Shown: in pieces, positions 48,451 through 59,955 of the stretch
Position numbering within the stretch: the stretch's first letter is position 1
Layout of the letters: each line of letters opens with the position of its first letter
Assembly (NCBI GenBank): GCA_932294295.1
Contig: OW028584.1
Location: forward strand, 36,341,969 to 36,405,968
Direction of reading: 5' to 3'
Length of the DNA stretch: 64,000 bases
Origin: Alitta virens
Lineage: Eukaryota; Annelida; Polychaeta; Phyllodocida; Nereididae
The notes under the pieces: generated by a model
Seen by the model: only the letters and a program-made list of their open reading frames with translations
Told to the model about the DNA's origin: nothing
The model's database searches: none
Made by a program: the position numbers and the translations under genes

Positions 48451-48860
48451 CAAGTAAGTCAACAATCCAATTTCGGAATTATTACAAATAGTAAAAATGC
48501 TAAAGTTTAAATTAATATCATGTATACTAGTTAATTGTGCCTTACACAAATTTCAGTTTTTAAAATAATATGTTAAATTTGATTCACAACTTTTTTGAAT
48601 TATGTACTTGTGGAATAACTGTGGCAATGGAAAATATTGAGACATAATGATTGGCCTTATTACTACAGATTAATTTTTTTCGGTATCATTCCTAGGCTTG
48701 TCTACCCTGTGGTTTTGGGATCTTATCAGCAGCACAAATGTTGTTTTTATTTTATAATGTTCTGGATGATGACAGATCCATATGGAAACTTTTGTCACCA
48801 ACATCTGTGGTTTTTGGACTTTCCTCAACTTCTTTTTTTGGTACAATCCCAGGTTATTAT

Positions 48861-48980
48861 GCCCCCCCCCCCCCCCCCTGTGTATCTGCTTAGGTAATGC
48901 TTCAAAGACAGTCCGAGGGGGGGGGGGGGCACTGGCACAGATTTTGATATTATTCCTGAAGACAAGATTAGGGGGGGGGG
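48861..48980. repeat. Cluster of poly-C and poly-G tracts
   Basis: A run of about 17 C at 48861, about 12 G at 48917 and about 11 G at 48971. The layout resembles the G-rich MITE family elsewhere in the window, but terminal repeats are not evident. The interval 48981-50407 has no gene I can support. Confidence 0.6.
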
Positions 48981-50442
48981 GAGTGGGTATCTATATGTGT
49001 GACAGTGTGTGAAGGTAAAACATCTACATAATACCACATTGTAGTGCCATTGTGCTTTACATTGCAAGATATATGGATGTTCTCGCTTTTTCTGCATTTT
49101 AAAATGTAAATGCATGTTCTTCTTAATCTGAGCTTTCCGCCGTTCATTCTACATATATTTAGAACAAAATATGGATTTTCATAATGAAAATTTTGCAATA
49201 ACCAAATTAGGACTAGGAGTTAATTTACATGATTTTTCAATTCTCAATAAAAGCAAAACGAGATATTCTCTTACCATTCAGCAACAATGACTGGAATATT
49301 GAAATATACATGCAACATCGTTTAAATTACAACTGAATTACCTTGCTGTGTGTCCAAAGGTGATGCTTGTACTTGATCTATAGAGGTGGAACGTTCTGTT
49401 GTTGGAAGAGGTAATTGCTTCTCATCAGGCTGACCCAAATTAAAGGGAATTTTCATTGTCTTAACCCTGTGGCCAGCCCTGTAAACTTTGACTGTTAAAA
49501 CAGGTTTCCACATAAATTAACGTTTCCGACCCATTTCAAGGCAATGTAATAGCACTTATCCTAGTTTATGTATTGCTGACATGGAATGATCAGGAAGATT
49601 ACAATGTCCAAATATGATAGGCATATTTCCACCAGGCTAAAATAGAATAATGTAATTCTATGGGCTGAAAAAGTTTGTGCCCTTGACTAGGATTGGCTGA
49701 AGCAAAGTGCATCCTAGCAGCAGTATTTTTAGTGCATTTTAATGTATGTTCGACACTTTATCATTCAGTGATGTTTTTTGTTTTTCTGAGAAAGTTATAT
49801 CTATGGAATCAATTAGTTATTACCTACTGTGTCTAAAAAGCAAAATGAGTGATACAAGGAGAGGAAAGACTTATGTCTTGCTGAATTCAGGGCCGTTCAG
49901 TGAAAAGAATTTGAATAGAGGTGCAGACTGACAAGTGATGGGGGAGGTAGTTACAAGATTTCAAATTTTGATAAAAGCTGACATGAGCTTCAGACCAATC
50001 ATGGAAGCCTGGAGGTCCCGGGGCCTAGGCCCATGTGGGGCATGCTGAAATTGCTGATACTGAGTGATGAGCATCATTGTCTGTCAAGAATTAAGGTGTT
50101 CATGTATCTATCCCCAACTTCATTAGATAGCCCGAAGTTGGTTTTTCTTCAGATATGGGTTATTTTGACAATATTGATTTTCAGGTTTTTTCCCAAGGAT
50201 ATGGTGGCATGGTTGAATTTGGCTAAGAAAACACTTCAAACAAACAATCAATCAATCAATTAATCAACCAATCAATGGCATATGAAATGCTAAGGCAATA
50301 TACAGAGAGAGAACCAAACCTTTAGTTTGGTAACAATATATAATAATTAGGACTGTACACCGGTTCTCAATATACCGTTTATACTGGTACAAGGATAATG
50401 ATACGGGAGTAGTTACAGGGCGACTATAAAACGTACCCCGAG

Positions 50443-50475
50443 GCTACGTGACGTACACGTGACGTAGCAGTGACG
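50443..50475 (+). promoter_or_regulatory. CRE-like TGACGT repeat, copy A
   Basis: The block ctacgtgacgtacacgtgac followed by gtagcagtgacgt contains three TGACGT half-sites in direct order. It resembles cAMP-response/ATF-type binding sites. It recurs at 51016-51040, so it is part of the duplicated promoter region or terminal repeat. Confidence 0.5.
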
Positions 50476-50836
50476 TGGAGGCGTTGATGGGCTATGTGCA
50501 GGGGCACGTACCTCGAAGGGACCCTCTTGGAATGGTTAATAAGGATGTATTGAACCCGGGGCTATAGTTGAATGGTGCTTCTGGTGATCGACGACAGGCG
50601 GCGCTAGTGGTATAGGATAGTGGCCACTAGGTGGTGATGTTGTATAGAGCCGAAGGCTATAGTTTATTGACTGTTAATGCTTATGCTATGCGTGAGATGT
50701 ATGACAATATGTTGAACTATTGTTTAGACTGACTTATAAAAAGGTTGAACTAGAAGTATTCAACCACAGTGACAATAAATTACTTATATGTAGATAGATA
50801 TGTACCCTAACAGATTAAATACATTACAACATACTC

Positions 50837-51012
50837 ATGGATGATACACCAACCAAAAAGGCTAAGACTGAAGGACTTAGTACTGATGCAAAGCCATACA
50901 TTATTCACCCAGTGAGAGAAAGAGTATCCAAGTGTGTGTTTATCTTTACAGAATAAATGCAGTTCTCCAGCCGAACAAATCTTTAAATGTCGATGGTTGC
51001 ATGACCAATGAG
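50837..51012 (+). pseudogene. Truncated duplicate of the DNA polymerase 5' end
   Basis: ATG at 50837 opens MDDTPTKKAKTEGLSTDAK, matching the true start (MDDMSAKRAKTEGLSADAK). After VRERVSK it jumps to the tail of the polymerase intron (ttatctttacag) and then exon 2 (VLQPNKSLNVD). Most of exon 1 and the 5' part of the intron are deleted. Retained intron sequence shows it arose by DNA duplication, not retrotransposition. Confidence 0.85.
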
Positions 51013-51015
51013 CCC

Positions 51016-51040
51016 CTACGTGACGTACACGTGACGTAGC
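51016..51040 (+). promoter_or_regulatory. CRE-like TGACGT repeat, copy B
   Basis: The block ctacgtgacgtacacgtgac followed by gtagc lies about 300 bp upstream of the polymerase start. It is identical to the core of copy A. Confidence 0.5.
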
Positions 51041-51164
51041 CTGTGACATAGCGGTGATGACCAAGGGAGCACGTGTCTTGAATGACCCCCCAGAGGGAGT
51101 ATGTGCCTCGAATGCCGTGAGATGCTGAACAATATGTTTATGTTGAACTATTGTTAGACCGATT

Positions 51165-51172
51165 TATAAAAG
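51165..51172 (+). promoter_or_regulatory. TATA box of the DNA polymerase gene
   Basis: TATAAAAG lies about 140 bp upstream of the ATG at 51313. The equivalent TATAAAAAG at 50735-50743 lies upstream of the duplicate start, so the motif is conserved between copies. Confidence 0.55.
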
Positions 51173-51312
51173 GTTAACCTGCTAGGGGTTGTCCGACAGA
51201 GTGACAAGTACTTACCAATATATCGATATGTAGATATAAACGTTACCAGATTTAAGTACATTACAATACTCGCTGATGATACGCCATTAAAGTGAACACA
51301 TCACAAATACCC

Positions 51313-54300
51313 ATGGATGATATGTCAGCCAAAAGGGCTAAGACTGAAGGACTTAGTGCTGATGCAAAGGCATACATTATCCAACCTGTGAGAGAAAGAG
51401 TTTCCAGAAAATTTGGTATCGAAGAAGTGACATATAAAGCAAAATTTAACAGTGACTTGCAGGGTGAACAACTACTAGGAATACAGGATGAACTACGCAA
51501 TATGTTTACAGACATTATGGATATAGTTAGAGATAAACATCCTAATGGTGAAGACAAGGCTCGTATTACAATTAACCATGTGGGATTAGAGAGAGAGGTG
51601 TTCATACACTGTCAACCACAGCATAACATTACTGCAGATGTTATAATGGAGAGGTGAGATTAGTAACTAGTATTAAACATATATAATACAACAACGTTGC
51701 ACTATTATCACATTTATATAATTCTGTAGTCTAATAGTTAATGCGTTGTGTCTTTACAGGATAACTACAGTCCTCCAATCGAACAAATCGCTGAGTGTGG
51801 ATGACACATTTGAGGTTAATGTTGGTATAATGAGTGCAGACGATCAGGGGGGTGGTTGTAGTAGGGCAATCGTTGATACAGATCCCTTATCAGCTACCTG
51901 CACAATTAGGAAGAAACGCTCTATGGTATTTATTCCTGCTGTACACAATGAATATTTATGTGCCGCCAGAGCTATCATTACGTGTAAAGCTAAATTAGAT
52001 AACATGCCAAGAACCGCGTTTGCAAAACTGATTAGGAAAGATAGAGTGATGAGTAATGATTACGAGTCACAGCGCAGCCGCTCTATAAGACTTCATAGCC
52101 AGGCTGATGTACCAACTGACAGACCTGTTAAAGTTAAAGATCTACATCGATTTGAGACAGTTCTAGACATGCAAATTGTAGTTATATCAGGTGATACAGG
52201 GAACGATATCATTTATAAAGGTTTAATAACAAGACCCCACAAGATTTTTCTATATCTCAAAGATGAACACTATCACAGTATTACCAACATCAAAGGTTTT
52301 TATGTCAATAGAAAGATATGCGTCCACTGCTTAGATGTATATAGTAAGAACAACAAACACGGCTGCGACGATGTTTGCAACACATGCTGTTCAGAACGTT
52401 GTACGTTCGACGATAACTCTACAGAATGTACCGACTGCAATATGACATGCCGTAACCAAGACTGCTATCAGAGACATAAGGAGCCCAGACAGTATAACAG
52501 AGGTGTACTTACAGGTAGTGATCAACCTTCTCTTTGCAATCAATTTTACAGGTGCAAGACATGCCATGTAATATTAGACACGCACAAAAGGGCCAAAAAC
52601 CTTCACACATGCAGTGAGTGGCTCTGCACATGCTGTCACGAGTACGTTGTAGGCGACCATCTATGTTATTACAGGATAAAGAAACCTAAGACATCATCAG
52701 GGCGATTTATTTATTACGATTTTGAAACATGTCAAAACACTACCATTGCTTGTAAGGATGGTTACAGAAATAAACCGCATGACGACTGTGATAAGTGCAC
52801 AACAACATGTCTTTGCACTGTATGTCGTAAGTGTATAAACTGTAAGAAGTCTTATTGCGGGTTACAAAGACATATACCTAATTTTTTGGTTTGCCAATCA
52901 GTATGTGACGAATGTAAGGACAATGTATTTACGTCTCAATCCAAATGTATGAACTGTGGTGACAGATGTAGCATCTGCTCAGTTAATGGTAAATTAAACA
53001 AAGCTTACGCGAGGGCAACATGCCCAAATGATACATGTGGCATGCGTGAGAAGATATTCAAAGGCCCCGATACAACAGAGGAGTTTTGTAAATGGTTGTT
53101 AACGCCCCAACATAAAGATGTTACAGCCATAGCTCATAACTCTAAGGCCTTTGATGCTCATTTTATACTTGGCTATTGTGTGGATAACGGCGTCTTTCCT
53201 GAAATTATATTCTCAGGTACTAAGATTATGCTGATGAATATAAAGCAGGGTGTGAGCATCAGGTTTATAGACAGCCTGAATTTTCTACCCATGCGGTTGA
53301 AGAACTTGCCTAAAGCGCTAAACTTACAGGGGAACCTGAAAAAAGGTGACTTCCCACACTTGGCAAACACTCTAGACAATCAAGACTATGTAGGCCCGAT
53401 GTTTGCACCGTATTATTACGGCGTTGATTTCATGTCAACAGACGATAGGAACGATTTCTTTATATGGTACAATGAACAGGCTGGCAAGACATTTAATTTC
53501 CAACAGGAAATGTTGGATTACACGCGTTCAGATGTTTCCATTTTGAGGGAAGCATGCACTAGTTTTAGAAAACTTATCCAGGTTGTTACAACTATACCAG
53601 AGTGTGGTGTTCCAGGTATCGATCCGTTTGCACATGCAACTCTGGCATCTTGTGCTATGCAGGTCATAAGACAGTTGATGTTGTACGAGGTCCATAATGT
53701 TACCTTAACTGATGGCAGATCAGGCGAGGCGGTTCTCAGGAGGGGCACATGGTTCTTTGATGGTGACACTATTAACCCAGACCTCATATCTACATCAAAC
53801 TTTATCAAGTCACCCATACCTCAAATACCTGCACAAGGTTATGGTAAACATCATAATGATAGTCAAAAGTCTGCATTATGGTTAGAATGGATAAGTCACT
53901 CCGAAGGTAGACATATACAACATGCTAGGAATGGTGGCGAATTTCGTATCCCTGGTACAAGGTACTTCGTCGATGGTATACATTTGCAAAGTAATACAGT
54001 GTACGAGTACCTAGGGTGTCGTTTCCATGGACACACCTGTTTACAAGATCGAACATTACGTGATCCTCGTACGCGTATGTCGCTGAAGAAGTTATATGAC
54101 AGAACTATAGCACGTCTCCAGGAAATTAGAACGTTAGGCTACAGTATTATCTCAATTTGGGAGTGTCACTACGACAAGCTCATAACAACTAATCCTGTCA
54201 TGAGGGAGTTTATCAATACGTGCGACACTGTCAGACCATTAAAGATCCGCGATAGTTTTTTTGGTGGTAGGGTTGAACCCACAACGCTATATTACGAGGC

Positions 54301-55591
54301 TCAGGATGGTGAGAGGATACGTTATTATGACGTAACTTCGCTTTATCCTTTTATCACGATGTCGGGGATTTACCCTACGTCACATGCTACAGTGATAAAA
54401 GACCCGTCAAGCTTTGATTATACGCTACAGTCGTATTACGGTCTAGCCCAGGTGCGAATCCTACCTCCACGAGGTCTTTACATTCCCGTCTTACCAGTTA
54501 GATGTAAAGGTAAACTAAAGTTTCCTTTATGCGGTACATGTTCCTCACGCGAAACACAGTCATCATGCAAGTGTAGCGATACTAAGAGGGCATTATTTGG
54601 TACATGGACAACACCAGAGCTACAAGAAGCTGTTAAACAAGGTTACATACTGATCAAGATATACGAAGTGTACCATTTCCCTACTACGACGAAGGATGAT
54701 GCGTTTGGTAGTATTTTCACAGATTATGTGAAAATGTTTCTTAAACAGAAACAGCAGGCATCTGGCTACCCGCAATGGGTCATTACAGATGATGACAAAG
54801 ATCGTTACATAGACTATTATAATAGAGAACAAGGTATCATGTTAGATAAAGATTCAATCACACATAATCCTTCTTTGAGAACAATCTGCAAACTGTTCCT
54901 CAACAGTGTGTGGGGTAAATTTGTACAGCGCCAAAACTTACCTAAATCTATTTACATGAAGTCTGTTAAGGAATATATGCAGATGAAAAATGATCCGACA
55001 AAGTGTATAATGAATTTCCATTTAATCTCCGAGGACTACGTTGTGGTAGATATTACGAACACTGAGACTTTTGAAGAGGAATCAACATTCACAAATGAAG
55101 TTATAGGTATATTCACAACATCATTAGCACGCTTGCATTTACTACAGGTTCTAAATAAAACAGGCGACAACACCTTGTATTATGACACAGATTCTGTCAT
55201 ATTTGTTGAGCGCAATGGTGAAGCAGTTGTTGGAACAGGTGACCTGTTAGGAGAGTTAACAGACGAATTAGAACGAGATACATATATTAAAACCTTCCTA
55301 TCTACAGGTCCTAAGAGCTACTCGTATAAATTAAACACGGATGCTACAGTTCGTAAGATCAAAGGTATCTCATTTAATTACACAAATGATGCAATTATAG
55401 ATTTCGAGTGTATGAAACGGATTGTGTTTGGTCAGGAAACATCAGTTAAACTTCCTCAGAGTAATCAAATATCACGTGTTAAGCATAGAGGTATAGTGTA
55501 TAATAGGTCAGTAAGTAAAACATTCAGAAAAATCTTTGACAAAAGAGTCATAGGTGTAGATACATACAACACATTACCTTACGGTTACTAA
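51313..55591 (+). CDS. Protein-primed family B DNA polymerase (Polinton PolB)
   Basis: Two exons, 51313-51653 and 51760-55591, joined by a 106-bp GT-AG intron; 1390 aa. The ATG at 51313 is chosen because the diverged duplicate at 50837 keeps the same start and it follows CCC (good context). The N-terminus has a basic KRAKTEG stretch, possibly a nuclear signal. Residues about 300-540 are Cys-rich zinc ribbons, partly inserted inside the exonuclease domain. Exonuclease motifs: FIYYDFET (about 430), AHNSKAFDAHF (about 570), YTRSDVSILREA (about 700). Polymerase motifs: YYDVTSLYPF (A, about 970), KLFLNSVWGKFVQR (B, about 1155), YYDTDSVIF (C, about 1254). All catalytic Asp residues are present and the frame is open, so the gene looks functional. 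It would copy the element's DNA from protein-primed ends in the nucleus. Confidence 0.95.
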
Positions 55592-55793
55592 GTTAGGTTA
55601 ACCTGTATGCGCTTGTGTGTATGTGTACCCCAGATATGCGTTGTTACCTAAAGCTTACATGATAACGTACTGGATGTTCTATATTATGACCTTGGCAGGT
55701 TCAGCTATCGCAATGTTCTATATATTAACCTGCAGCACGTGACAGCTGATATGAATATAGAGAAGTAGCTCAAACGTTTTTGCAGCGTATAGA

Positions 55794-56123
55794 ATGCTGT
55801 TCGGTGCTGTAACTCTCTTCTACATGCCACTTATCGTTAACGGCAATATATTGTGTGGATCCTATGTATCCGGTGGTCATTTTGGTGTATGTACATGCAC
55901 AACATTAAGGGATGGATTACATCTTCAAGCGGATTGTACCAAACTGTCATGGCTCCGACAACTCCCCTCGTTTTCAACGTACATTCTACAACTTATAACG
56001 CTGATCGATATGTCAGGTACTATGTTCTGCCATAGTCATAGTACATCATTAAAGACAACTGCGCATAATAAAACAATCTTATGCCGTGGCAGTACTACAG
56101 GTGAGTTACTCTGTTGCATAAAC

Positions 56124-56158
<35 letters not shown>

Positions 56159-56612
56159 CACGTCATTAATAATACATTATTATGCATTTCAGAGAGATCT
56201 ATCAAGCATACGAGTAACATGGCAACTGTACATACCACCTCAGTGATTACAACATTTACGCAAGACGATCACAATGTTTCAATAGTGCACAATGTAGTGC
56301 AATATTCATCTAGCACAGAACTTAATCAACATAGTACAATGAATAGTCTCAACATCTTCCAGTTCTGTGTATCATGTATAGTCCTACTATACATAACGTT
56401 CAAGGTACATGTGCACAATGCCTAGCTTATACGATTACACTGTAATTGAACAGTAGCATTATGTAAGCATGCATTTAGGATTAATTACCAAACTGTTCTT
56501 TCGTTTACAGATCGGTATAATAACTATTACAATGGTGCAACGTCTCAGACGACTGGTGCTACGTATAAAGATAGATACCGGCGTGACCAGCTCACACGAA
56601 GAACTTGTGTAA
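55794..56612 (+). CDS. Spliced type I membrane protein with LRRNT-like ectodomain (paralogue 1)
   Basis: Three exons: 55794-56100, 56193-56404, 56511-56612, GT-AG with matching phases; 206 aa. The N-terminus MLFGAVTLFYMPLIVNG is a likely signal peptide. The ectodomain has a Cys cluster (CTCTTLRDGLHLQADC) followed by a leucine-rich stretch (LITLIDMSGTMFC), resembling an LRR N-terminal cap plus one repeat strand. A Thr/Ser-rich stalk precedes a transmembrane segment (FQFCVSCIVLLYITF) spanning the second splice junction, then a short basic cytoplasmic tail. It is homologous to the gene at 57578. It lies about 200 bp downstream of the polymerase on the same strand. Function unknown: a receptor decoy, attachment protein or captured host gene are possibilities. 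Confidence 0.75.
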
Positions 56613-56729
56613 CACTCGTGACATCGTTAATAAACGTCGGCGCAGACTTGTTAATATCAGCATATATCCTTGTAGATACTAGCGTTAAAGTACTACTAAA
56701 TGTTCTCACACAGTAGTACATATTGCAGT

Positions 56730-57165
56730 GTTAATAATACATATGATTGTGGATATAATATATGTATAACATACACTACCAAGTGTCTCATTAAATGTAT
56801 ATGATAAAGTTATTTGGTCATAATACATCTATGTAGTATGCCTATTTACAGTTATATATCTCCGTTAATAATACATATGATTGTGGATATATATGCATAA
56901 CATCCACTACTGGTGTCTCATTAATGTATCGTTACATACATAGTATATAATAAAGTTACTTGATAATAATACACTTGTGTAGTATGTCTATTATTGCTAT
57001 ATATCTCTCTGTTAATAATACACATGATTGAGGATATAATATATATGTATAACATCCACCACCAGATGTCTCATTAATGTATCGTAACATGCATAGTATA
57101 TAATAATAAAGTTATTGGGTCATAATACACCTATGTAGTATACTTATTATTGCTATATATCATAT
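56730..57165. repeat. Three tandem copies of an about 140-bp AT-rich unit
   Basis: Each unit begins gttaataatacatatgattg (56730, 56864, 57011 with small changes) and continues through ccactac...tgtctcatta and ataaagtta. The units lie just after the first membrane protein gene and include AATAAAG-like signals, so they may be repeated 3' ends. The rest of the interval up to 57577 shows no gene. Confidence 0.85.
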
Positions 57166-57577
57166 TTGATATATACGCGTAATCATTACTTGTTATCCAT
57201 GTATTAGGGTTGGATGGGTTCAGCGCTACACATAATTATAATACAGTGTAGTTCCATCATTTACTAGTTAATACATAATTTGTAATTTGTCAATAATCCT
57301 GCAGGATATATTATGATAGACAGCTAGACTATTGTTCATACACAATGACCTATTGTAGTAGTGTTTGAACTGTTAGCATCACTGTGTTTATAACAGCCTG
57401 TATTACCTAAGTAGTTGACACCACCCTGCTAATTACCTAATATTGTTTGACACCCCCGTTTAAAGAAATCTTAAGGGGGTGTTAATTATATAATAAATCA
57501 CGAGGGTAATTACATAATGAACCCTTACAATCTGGGGGGTTTCTATTCACTCTGTTCTGGACAGTCAAAGAGATAAC

Positions 57578-58254
57578 ATGGAAAATTTATTGAGACAGTC
57601 TTTTAGCCTTCTATTCGCAGCAGCACTGGTATTAAGTACTGATGGATACCGCTACATATGCGCTAGTCGTATGTGCTTGTGTAAAGTTGTGGATGATGGC
57701 CGTAGTATTAGGGCTGATTGTACTACTTCACCATCTCTTGATCATGTACCAATCGAGGAGTTTTCGTCAATGGAGTACAGTCTTCTATCCTTCATAGACA
57801 TGACTGGCACACGTTATTGCAACCTGCACACCCCTCCTACTCACGATGTAGCCGCGCATGTTGTTTGCTCACGTATGAAGGTCACAGAGATGCAGAACCC
57901 GGGGCTCGGAACCTACAACCTTGGATCACGTGGCAGAGTTGTTAACAATTCTAACAACACGTTAGCTATTGTTATACCCACAATCTCCACGGTGTTGTTA
58001 GTGATTATACTAACTTGTGTTGGCGTTTGGCTCTATAAGGTACGTTATTGTTGTATATAGTACACTGTAAATATAGATATATATAGTACATATTACTGAC
58101 ACGGCTGTATATTCTTAACAGTATATATGTATTGTGCAATATAGTCCTTATACATGGTAGTACTACGTGTGTTATTGTTGTCCATTTTCTTTTTAACATT
58201 ATACATGTACCAGCTCTCTTGCGGTGCGATATGGTTACACTTCATACTGTACAT

Positions 58255-58301
<47 letters not shown>

Positions 58302-58990
58302 CAGCTGTACTATACTTTTTCATGGTTGTCTGAATACAATGCTGCTTATTTATCCTACAGAGAGACCCTGCCGCCGGTACGGCAGTACTGACAGGTGTCG
58401 TCAGCATGGCTCGCCACACTCTTACAGGAGCACGTAATAGACTGCGGCGAAATAGCACAACATCCAATAGTAGCAGGTATACATTGTATATATTGTCATG
58501 TTATTTGCTAGTGTACTGTATACATACATCTATATGTATACAGTATATCTGATATATATCGTACCATTGCAGCGCTACATTCATGTTACTGATGAGTTGT
58601 TGTACATATCATACTATTGTATAGTAACAGATGCAATTACAGACCTGTTGTACATATCTATACGGTGTTATTATCAGTACAGATAACTGTAGTTATGTAA
58701 TGTAATGCTATCACACTGTATAACTTATATATAACGTTGACTCTTATTGTAGCTCGTGTGACGACTCTACCCGAGCTGATAGCACTGTTGCAGAACTTCT
58801 ATGCACACCCACCACTCACGATGCCACTGCCTGCAGCTCAACCACCACACCTCTTACAAGTACAATCGCTGATGGATCCACCGCCGACGTGAAAGTCAAG
58901 CTGACTTATACCAATCCCGCTGCTGACGGGTCACCTCCAGATTACAGATCAAAGTTGAGGGCGTTCACCGGCCACGGTACACCAGTTTAG
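57578..58990 (+). CDS. Spliced type I membrane protein with LRRNT-like ectodomain (paralogue 2)
   Basis: Three exons: 57578-58039, 58361-58476, 58753-58990, GT-AG with matching phases; 271 aa. A signal peptide (SFSLLFAAALVLSTDG) is followed by CASRMCLCKVVDDGRSIRAD-C and LSFIDMTGTRYC, matching the cysteine and leucine layout of the paralogue at 55794. The transmembrane segment is TLAIVIPTISTVLLVIILTC, directly before a splice junction at CVGVWLYK, the same intron position type as in paralogue 1. The cytoplasmic part is about 115 residues, first basic (GARNRLRR), then Ser/Thr- and Pro-rich with a PPDY motif that could bind WW domains. Function unknown. Confidence 0.75.
58252..58302. repeat. (TA)n(TG)n microsatellite
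   Basis: About 20 bases of TA followed by about 30 bases of TG, inside the first intron of the membrane protein gene at 57578. Confidence 0.97.
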
Positions 58991-59955
58991 GATACCTTTG
59001 CGTCGTGTATCTATATGTATGATGGTTTGTAACAAGCTTGATCATTATATTAGCACGAGCTAGCGTTATATTGTAGCAGCGGTAGTTTACCTTAGCATAG
59101 TATTATATATGCATATGCGATAAGTGCTATAGCAGGGTCCTCTCTCTGGTAGATATGTCCATATACATGACGGCTGTAATCAGCTTGAGTTTTATTACAT
59201 ACTATTTTATTTTAATGTACTTTAGACACAACTGTAGTACAGTTGAGAACTTGTTAATATGTAGCATTGTTACAAATGTGTTTAATAAAGACAGTGTTAT
59301 CAAGGTGTATATATAACTGGTAACGTAATATGTAGCTGCAGTACAGTTATGCGTTTAATATGTCAACTGATTATACCCTGCCTGTACGAGGTGAACAGCA
59401 ACAACAGTGCAGGCACAATCTGTAGTATACTGTCTATAATCGTATGTAGGCGAACAATGTAATGTTAGATGTATGAGATGTAATGTTATTATATGTTAAC
59501 TGGTTTATGGCAGGAATGCATGTTAACTGATTATGTTATGATGCATGTTAACTGATTATGTTATGAATGTACTAGACGAACAGCAACAGCAGTGCAGACG
59601 TAATCTGTAGTATAAATATGCGATGTAATGTTATTATGTTAAATGGTGTATGTCCGGAATGCATGAGATGTAATGTTATATGTCAGAAATGTATGTAATG
59701 TAACGTTATATGGTAAATGATTTGTGTTGGACATGTACGAGATGAACAACAACAACAACCGCATTGCAAGCGTACTCTTTATTATGCAGTCCATAATGAC
59801 ATGTAACGCGCACAATTGTTTGATATGATATGTAGTAGTTGACGGTGCATTAAAAATATTATAAATGAACAGTCATTTATGTGTTATCGTAATCATTGTA
59901 TATATATATATAATAGCTTACTTAGGATATATATTGAACGGTTAACAGTATATGA
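58991..59955. repeat. Intergenic with degenerate tandem repeats between convergent gene blocks
   Basis: The phrase gaacagcaacaacagtgcag and its surroundings recur at about 59390, 59578 and 59742 (the last diverged), with repeated tgtaatgtta blocks between. This is the turning point between the plus-strand and minus-strand genes. No ORF with coding character is present. Confidence 0.7.

Larger units (their letters stand above)
50440..51015 (+). repeat. Upstream duplicate (copy A) of the polymerase promoter and 5' end
   Basis: Copy A (50440-51015) and copy B (51016 into the polymerase gene) share, in order, the tacgtgacgtacacgtgacg block, the phrase gttgaactattg with tagac, a TATA box (50735-50743 and 51165-51172), acattacaa-atactc and the polymerase start region. 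Copy A is diverged and internally deleted. Confidence 0.85.

Noticed and set aside
48066..48549. Open frames running through the gap and the GA repeat
   Set aside because: They consist of N and dinucleotide repeat translation (Glu-Arg or Leu-Ser runs).
48856..48990. Poly-C/poly-G cluster as a full MITE
   Set aside because: The matching terminal repeats seen at 10117-10333 could not be found here.
49322..49513. 63-aa minus-strand frame with a donor-like end (caag/gtaatt)
   Set aside because: It has moderate coding look, but no family resemblance and no neighbouring exon was found. It could be an exon of a gene lost in the gap.
51292..51312. GTG at 51292 as polymerase start
   Set aside because: Animal nuclear genes rarely start at GTG, and the diverged duplicate at 50837 conserves the ATG equivalent to 51313.
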